Below are positions 59,943-64,000 of a stretch of 64,000 nucleotides of DNA, in pieces (within the stretch, counting starts at the first letter, position 1; each line of letters opens with the position of its first letter). This DNA is from Prochlorococcus marinus CUG1415 (lineage in GTDB: Bacteria > Cyanobacteriota > Cyanobacteriia > PCC-6307 > Cyanobiaceae). The notes below the pieces were generated by a model, which made no database searches, was not told the origin of the DNA, and worked only from the letters and a program-made list of their open reading frames with translations. Position numbers and translations under genes: made by a program. Location: positions 310,001-374,000 of the forward strand of contig NZ_JAAORL010000002.1 of NCBI RefSeq assembly GCF_017696015.1, in the 5' to 3' direction.

Positions 59943-60195
59943 CTTCCCTTTCCTAAATAGATACTTTGATGGATAATAAATTTATACCCAAAAAAGTTTG
60001 GATAACACGTCCTCCAAGCCTTAAAAATCGCCGAGATACCTTGATATAACTGAAGAAAAGTTTTGGCTAATGAAAAGTACACCCGTCTAGCTATTACTGG
60101 GATCTCAAGGATTCGTAATTTTTTATCCAAACTTTATCCAAACTTTTAGCGATTGACAGTCGATCTAACATGGAGGGATACAACTCTCTTTTTTT
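59943..60195 (+). repeat. Dispersed modular repeat R9 with promoter block
   Basis: CCCTTTCCTAAATAGATACT, GATGGATAATAAATTTATAC, left arm GAGATACC (one mismatch) with right arm GGGATCTC, loop TTTTGGCTAATGAAAAGTAC. Second pair TCCAAAC at 60,126 and 60,137. Then TTGACAGTCGATCTAACATG and GGAGGGATACAACTCTC and seven T. It ends near the gene at 60,201. Confidence 0.85.
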
Positions 60196-60200
60196 GTGCA

Positions 60201-60407
60201 ATGAATGATAGTTTTAAAAAGTTTGTATCCATAGGGATAGCTCCTAGAGGAGTGATTGCTATTGGACTCGTTCCAATGGGCTTTATTGCTATAGGAGGAG
60301 TATCAATGGGAATCATCACAGTAGGTGCTGTTGGAATGGGTTTGATTAACGCTTGCTTAGTTGGCTGTGGTTTGATCGTATATGGGATAAAGGTAATGGG
60401 GCTTTAA
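60201..60407 (+). CDS. Gly-rich hydrophobic repeat protein
   Basis: 68 residues from the ATG at 60,201 (a longer reading from 60,153 runs into the repeat element). SIGIAPRGVIAIGLVPMGFI and IGGVSMGIITVGAVGMGLI repeat the unit seen in 59,487-59,930, without the DUF3721 part. Probably membrane-associated. The promoter block of R9 lies directly upstream. Confidence 0.65.
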   Translation: MNDSFKKFVSIGIAPRGVIAIGLVPMGFIAIGGVSMGIITVGAVGMGLINACLVGCGLIVYGIKVMGL

Positions 60408-60420
60408 TCTTTGTTGAATA

Positions 60421-60459
60421 GATGAAACGCTTACTACTAGGACTTAATCTACTTGAAAA
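60421..60459 (+). pseudogene. Truncated relic of the 61,886 gene family
   Basis: ATGAAACGCTTACTACTAGG then a stop: the signal-peptide start of the genes at 61,676 and 61,886 (MKRLLLPLLAALALPTAVNA) with only the first seven residues kept. The following 340 bases hold one weak ORF (60,641-60,751, MLWNSSRVSIPIIKIPIGVF). Confidence 0.4.
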
Positions 60460-60640
60460 TTAAATAGGTTTTTATTTTCAACTGAGGATTATTAGCAGTT
60501 AAAAGAGAGGGAAGACCTTAAACCTACAGAAATTTGGAACGGATTCTGTATAGTTACTATACACTTATGCCCTATTCCTTCTGCTAAATGTATCATTATG
60601 AACATATTATTTCTTTTTGAATATCAATCTTTTATTTTAC

Positions 60641-60751
60641 ATGCTTTGGAATAGTAGCAGGGTCAGCATCCCAATAATCAAAATCCCTATTGGAGTTTTT
60701 ATTACTGTTGGGTTACCTGTCGCAATGATTAAGTTCGGCAGAAAGTGCTGA
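60641..60751 (+). CDS. Possible tiny membrane protein (36 aa)
   Basis: ATG-initiated frame with one hydrophobic stretch (VSIPIIKIPIGVFITVGL) and an end KFGRKC. Isolated and short; the neighbourhood has a gene relic, so this may be decayed too. Confidence 0.3.
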   Translation: MLWNSSRVSIPIIKIPIGVFITVGLPVAMIKFGRKC

Positions 60752-60807
60752 ATTAGGAAATAGATGTCTGAAAAGGTTTACATAGGTGAACAGCCACTGA
60801 GCTGACC

Positions 60808-61080
60808 CCCTACCACCCACTACTTTCCTAAATAGAAACTTTCTTCGACTAATATTGTTAGATAAACTAAATAAAATGCTTTGGATTTGACTGACTTACG
60901 AAAAAGTTAACAAAATGCCATACCAGCACCATACCAGCAGCCTTATTTCCCGCAAATCATAGACTATGACTGAACCTAACTACTGGCTAATGAACCATGT
61001 ACCAGTTGTCATAGCAATGGATCTCAAAAATCAGATAAATTCCGTCCACACGTCGTCCACACTTTTAGTTGATTAAAATT
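60808..61080 (+). repeat. Dispersed modular repeat R10
   Basis: CCCTACCACCCACTACTTTC start, then the R4-type module (AAACTAAATAAAATGCTTTG). First pair CCATACCAGCA at 60,918 and 60,929. Hairpin arms CTATGAC (60,964-60,970) and GTCATAG (61,008-61,014), loop TACTGGCTAATGAACCATGT. Second pair GTCCACAC at 61,044 and 61,055. Then TTTTAGTTGATTAAAATTCC. The following 100 bases are shared with the region upstream of the first cupin gene. Confidence 0.85.
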
Positions 61081-61175
61081 CCATCAAGAAAAGCCTAAAA
61101 AGTTAAATCTGGTACTGACAAATATTTTAAAAATAAATACTATATGCCTAAATAATTATCTAGGAATTTAAATTC

Positions 61176-61604
61176 ATGATTAAGAATTTATTCATAGCAA
61201 TCGCTTTTGCTTTGATGCTCATCAACCCAAATATTTCTATAGCTGCCGAATCGCCTGTAGATGTACAAGAAGTCTTTGTAGGTTCTGAAACTATGGATGG
61301 TGATGCTCTTAAATATCCAAAAGGAAAAGCAGAAATAAGATTACAAAGAGTCGAATTAGCTGAGGGAGGGATAGTCCCGCTTCACTCTCATCCAATTCCA
61401 TTATTAGGTAATGTTGAGCAAGGTACAATTGTTGTCAAAAGACAAGGTATGGAAGATCTTACCTATACAGCGGGGGATACATTTATAGTTGGTCCAAAGA
61501 CACCAAAACATACAATGGGTAATGCAAAAACCGATAATGCAATAGTTTGGTTCGCAGCAATTGGAGCAAAAGATGTTCCAATTCTAATTCCTGCAGAAGG
61601 ATAA
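61176..61604 (+). CDS. Exported cupin domain protein, copy 2
   Basis: 142 residues, 134 identical to 36,945-37,373. Signal peptide, then the cupin motif GGIVPLHSHPIPLLGNVEQG and PKTPKHTMGN. The few differences cluster in the signal peptide (LFIAIAFALML) and are otherwise conservative (I/V, S/T). The upstream 90 bases and the repeat R10 match the first copy's upstream region, so the whole block was duplicated. Confidence 0.82.
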   Translation: MIKNLFIAIAFALMLINPNISIAAESPVDVQEVFVGSETMDGDALKYPKGKAEIRLQRVELAEGGIVPLHSHPIPLLGNVEQGTIVVKRQGMEDLTYTAGDTFIVGPKTPKHTMGNAKTDNAIVWFAAIGAKDVPILIPAEG

Positions 61605-61632
61605 ATTTATCTATAAATCAATTTTTTTTTAA

Positions 61633-61675
61633 TTGACATTCGATCTAAACTGGAGGGATAAAACCCTCTTTTTTA
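61633..61675 (+). promoter_or_regulatory. TTGACA block plus hairpin before 61,676
   Basis: TTGACATTCGATCTAAACTG, GAGGG-ATAAAAC-CCTC, six T, then AATG at 61,676. Same architecture as 55,327-55,368. It follows the cupin stop by 30 bases. Confidence 0.6.
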
Positions 61676-61885
61676 ATGCGTAAATTATTAATACCTTTAT
61701 TAGCTGCCTTTGCCTTACCTACTGCTGTTAATGCTGAAAGTTATTGGCTCCTTTTAAAAGTAGGTGTAAGTAGAGGAGCATTTGAAAAAATTGAGATGGG
61801 AAGTATGGAACAATGCGAAGAACAGGGAGAGAACTTTAAAAGCAAAAACAAATACCATAGATATTATTGCTTGATTGGTAAATAA
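61676..61885 (+). CDS. Small exported protein (69 aa)
   Basis: Signal peptide (MRKLLIPLLAAFALPTAVNA) almost identical to that of the next gene, then a short mature part ESYWLLLKVGVSRGAFEKIE with CEEQGENFKSKNKYHRYYC, one likely disulfide. ATG-TAA, one base before the next start. Member of a small exported family in this genome. Confidence 0.65.
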   Translation: MRKLLIPLLAAFALPTAVNAESYWLLLKVGVSRGAFEKIEMGSMEQCEEQGENFKSKNKYHRYYCLIGK

Positions 61886-62409
61886 ATGAAACGCTTACTG
61901 CTCCCACTACTAGCTGCACTCGCTTTACCTACTGCTGTTAATGCAAATATTGTTAATTATAAAGCGGAATGCAATAATCCCAGTAATCTTGTTTTAAAAA
62001 CAGCCTTCGCAAGGAGTGGTTTCTTTAGTTGGCTAACTGAAGAGGATTACAGAGAATCAATTAAATCTTATACAGAGTATTTAGTTTGCTACAAAAACGA
62101 TGAAACTGCGATCCAAATGGCTGCCACAATAAGAGGTTAGCTTTTGTAGAAATTGGTAGAGATAGAGCTGCATGTGTTGATTGGGCAAAAGGGAAGGGAA
62201 CCCCTTTATGGTGGTCTACCTTTAAGAAAAAATATAAGGTTTTAATTCAAAGAGGATACGATCATGAAAGTGCTTTTAATGAGGCACAAAACCACACCAC
62301 TTCAAAAGAAGAAGAGTATGCATATAAAAAGAAAATATGCAGTCCTTATCTTTCAAAAAAGCAATCAATCAAACCATCTATGGGTAAAGAATTTTATCCT
62401 CTCCCTTGA
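61886..62409 (+). pseudogene. Exported protein gene with frameshift
   Basis: Frame 1 (61,886-62,140): signal peptide MKRLLLPLLAALALPTAVNA, then NIVNYKAECNNPSNLVLKTA to AAATIRG. A second frame carries on with no gap: NKRLAFVEIGRDRAACVDWA, KKYKVLIQRGYDHESAFNEA to PSMGKEFYPLP (stop at 62,407-62,409). Codon composition stays gene-like after the break near 62,125. Probably an ancestral protein of about 170 residues broken by an indel. Confidence 0.55.
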
Positions 62410-62463
62410 GTATTAAAGTTGATTATATTGAAAGCTGATTTATCTTAGAAAAAGATTAGGAGA

Positions 62464-62501
62464 TGGATGCGGATTCTTAGAAGAATTGGACGGCAGTCTC
62501 C
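62464..62501 (+). repeat. GGATGCGG/GGACGGCAG motif, copy 2
   Basis: GGATGCGGATTCTTAGAAG, then TTGGACGGCAGTCTCCT. Related to 36,493-36,536 on the other strand. It lies between the second cupin block and R11. Confidence 0.45.
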
Positions 62502-62586
62502 TCCTAATTACCACTTTGCATTTCTTACCAACTTATATTTCTACAGGAATTTGTGAGGTCGAATATATACTTATATCCAAAGTCGA

Positions 62587-62830
62587 TTAACCCCATACCT
62601 GTATCACTTTCCTAAATAGGTACTTTGATGGATAATAAACATATAAAAAATTCTGATTCTAGCAAAATTCTAGCAGATAAATTCCTCGAGATCCCTTGAT
62701 ATGACTGAAGAAAATTTTTGGCTAATGAACAATGTACCAGTAGTTATTGCAAGGGTTTTCAAAAACCAAATGAATTTCAGTCACGATTCATTCACGATTT
62801 TTACAGCTAAAATTGATTGAAAAAATTTGA
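62587..62830 (+). repeat. Dispersed modular repeat R11
   Basis: GTATCACTTTCCTAAATAGG, GATGGATAATAAACATATAA. First pair TTCTAGC at 62,657 and 62,668. Hairpin with CCCTTG ... CAAGGG, loop TTTTTGGCTAATGAACAATG. Second pair TCACGATT at 62,781 and 62,792. Then TTGATTGAAAAAATTTGATA, ending six bases before the ATG at 62,836. Confidence 0.8.
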
Positions 62831-62835
62831 TAATA

Positions 62836-62982
62836 ATGGCAATTTCACACTATAGAAAGCAAAGGATAATGCTTTTAGCAAGACTCAATCTTGGTTTAGC
62901 TAGTGAAGATAAAGAAGAAATTGATCTATATAATCACTATCAGAAAAATATTTATTCAGAACAACATCAACAGCAGCAATAA
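62836..62982 (+). CDS. Small soluble protein (48 aa)
   Basis: MAISHYRKQRIMLLARLNLG, then LASEDKEEIDLYNHYQKNIY and a Gln-rich end (EQHQQQQ). Helical, basic at the N-terminus. It follows R11 directly. Confidence 0.5.
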   Translation: MAISHYRKQRIMLLARLNLGLASEDKEEIDLYNHYQKNIYSEQHQQQQ

Positions 62983-63058
62983 AATTAATCTTTGGTAAAT
63001 TTTGATGCTGAAAATCTTATCTATATAGCTAATATATTTTCAGTACATTAATGAATAA

Positions 63059-63214
63059 ATGAATTTCGCATTTGCAAAAGTCTCAAATTTGAAAGTTAAC
63101 AGGTCTTCTAAAATAGCTATTACGCTCGCATCATCAACTTTCTTTTTATACGCATTAGGTCAAGCACCTATTTTCAAAAATATTCTTGCAGGTGCCTTTT
63201 CTTGTTCTGGCTAA
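63059..63214 (+). CDS. Small membrane protein (51 aa)
   Basis: MNFAFAKVSNLKVNRSSKIA, then ITLASSTFFLYALGQAPIFK and NILAGAFSCSG. One or two weak hydrophobic segments. ATG start; tandem ATGs at 63,051 and 63,059 with the first giving a three-codon ORF. Confidence 0.45.
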   Translation: MNFAFAKVSNLKVNRSSKIAITLASSTFFLYALGQAPIFKNILAGAFSCSG

Positions 63215-63263
63215 ATACAAAACTTGTTTACAAGATAAATTGACAATCTAGAATATCCATTGA

Positions 63264-63304
63264 TTGACAGTCGATTGCTAAGAGGGGCAAATGCTCCTCT
63301 TTTT
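63264..63304 (+). promoter_or_regulatory. TTGACA block plus strong hairpin
   Basis: TTGACAGTCGATTGCTAAGA, then GAGGGGC-AAAT-GCTCCTC and six T. The next gene on the plus strand is outside the window and the next feature is a convergent minus-strand gene, so here the hairpin is most likely a terminator. A second TTGACAATCTAGAATAT lies at 63,239. Confidence 0.5.
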
Positions 63305-63368
63305 TATTTTCTTTTTTGCATTACTTCAAACATACTTAAATATTGAAGTGGGTACTTGATGCTAAAAA

Positions 63369-64000
63369 CTAAAGCCTTCCAAATCCCTTAGTTCTTTTTT
63401 CTGATTTATATCCTGCTTGTACGAATTGAGTATTATCAGTCCCTACATCATAAAGAGTATAATTTTTTCCTGCCCCAATACCAATAACAGCTTTTTGCGG
63501 AACTTTCTGCTCTTTCTTACGATTTCCATTTAAATCTTCTACTTCAGAATTAACAATTCCCTCTGTCAATTCCAAATGAAACTGTTGTTTGCTCCTTGCA
63601 GTAAATAATCTGTTTACCTGAAGACGTGTAAGTCTATCAAGGAGTGTCAGTGGCGGCGTATCTAGTGTTAAATTTTCGCCAATATCTTTTGAGCTTCCGT
63701 GAATTAAACCACAATCAAGTTCAACAAATCCAAATTGAAGTGCTGCTATCCAATCAAGAAATGATTTGTCTACAGCATTCGTAAGAGACTTAACTACTTC
63801 TTCACCCTTATTTATTCTCAAAGCTTCAGCTCTTTGATCCCCACGGTAACCACTTTCCAAGAGGATTTGTTCTTCCCACCAACCGTATATACACCATGGT
63901 TGTAAATCATTACTTTTTGGATTAATTAACCTATGGAGAAGCCTATTACAGTTTTTTTCAGGACCTATCATATCCCCCAAAACAAAAAGAGTTATATTAC
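63369..64000 (-). CDS. Metallophosphoesterase-like protein, 5' end outside window
   Basis: At least 210 residues; the frame stays open to the window edge. LFVLGDMIGPEKNCNRLLHR contains a GD-type metallophosphoesterase motif, PWCIYGWWEEQILLESGYRG replaces the usual GNH(D/E) with WWEEQ, and GLIHGSSKDIG holds a GxxHG-like motif. The C-terminal part (VIGIGAGKNYTLYDVGTDNT) closes the fold. Likely a member of the calcineurin-like phosphoesterase superfamily with changed metal-site residues. Substrate unknown. Confidence 0.6.
   Translation of the reverse strand, partial: NITLFVLGDMIGPEKNCNRLLHRLINPKSNDLQPWCIYGWWEEQILLESGYRGDQRAEALRINKGEEVVKSLTNAVDKSFLDWIAALQFGFVELDCGLIHGSSKDIGENLTLDTPPLTLLDRLTRLQVNRLFTARSKQQFHLELTEGIVNSEVEDLNGNRKKEQKVPQKAVIGIGAGKNYTLYDVGTDNTQFVQAGYKSEKRTKGFGRL

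Noticed and set aside
53150-60130. Minus-strand frames over R6 and R9
   Set aside because: They are the antisense of repeated non-coding elements and are similar only because the repeats are similar.
36641-62830. Integron with attC sites
   Set aside because: Polarity and cassettes are similar, but GTTRRRY core sites and an IntI-type integrase were not seen; arm sequences do not follow the attC layout.
36641-62830. Insertion sequence family
   Set aside because: No transposase frame, no terminal inverted repeats and no target duplications were visible at the copies.

Overview
The window looks like a high-light-adapted Prochlorococcus chromosome or a very close relative. The DNA is very AT-rich. 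Genes are short and tightly packed, there are many membrane proteins under 60 residues, and two clusters encode high-light-inducible (Hli) proteins. Recognisable genes (photosystem II S4-domain protein, MurD, PPOX-type flavoprotein, desaturases, LptF/LptG permease) fit a streamlined marine cyanobacterium. This assignment rests on gene content, not on a database search.

Layout. 1-13,955 is ordinary backbone: S4 protein, tRNA-Val, a DUF1295 protein, a PPOX protein, DoxX, a photolyase-like flavoprotein, a ligase stump, an SDR, MurD, pirin, DUF1643, DUF2214, a GAF protein, a BaiN-type flavoprotein and an EamA transporter. 14,000-25,000 is a field of tiny, mostly unrecognised genes around two fatty acid desaturases and an hli pair, mixed with decayed genes (cupin, a frameshifted coiled-coil membrane protein). 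25,100-29,300 holds an LptF/G permease and a DUF5989-SGNH pair. 29,300-36,600 is again small genes, structured RNA candidates and pseudogenes, including a decayed dienelactone hydrolase.

36,600-63,300 is an accessory region and the most unusual part. At least eleven related copies of a roughly 140-280 bp element, all in the same orientation, separate short gene groups: cupin/DUF3764; an exported TPR-CHAT protein with an exported metallopeptidase; a macro-domain protein with an ADP-ribosylglycohydrolase; orotate phosphoribosyltransferase; a GIY-YIG-like nuclease; a His-rich porin with DUF3721 proteins; and a second cupin. The better-preserved copies contain an imperfect hairpin whose arm sequences differ between copies but stay complementary, and most contain one or two pairs of a short word repeated at exactly 11 bp, where the word differs between copies but is the same, or nearly so, within a copy. 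Several copies run into a conserved promoter-like block (TTGACA, 7 bp, TAANAT) and a small hairpin just before the next start codon. A decayed tyrosine recombinase, two tRNA-Pro 3'-half remnants around a more GC-rich NmrA-like gene, and a duplicated cupin gene indicate past mobility. This agrees with tycheposon-type islands known from Prochlorococcus, but I do not know of a description of this repeat.

Limits: functions come from reading translations by eye. Small genes without recognised families are supported only by open frames, composition, context and paralogy within the window.
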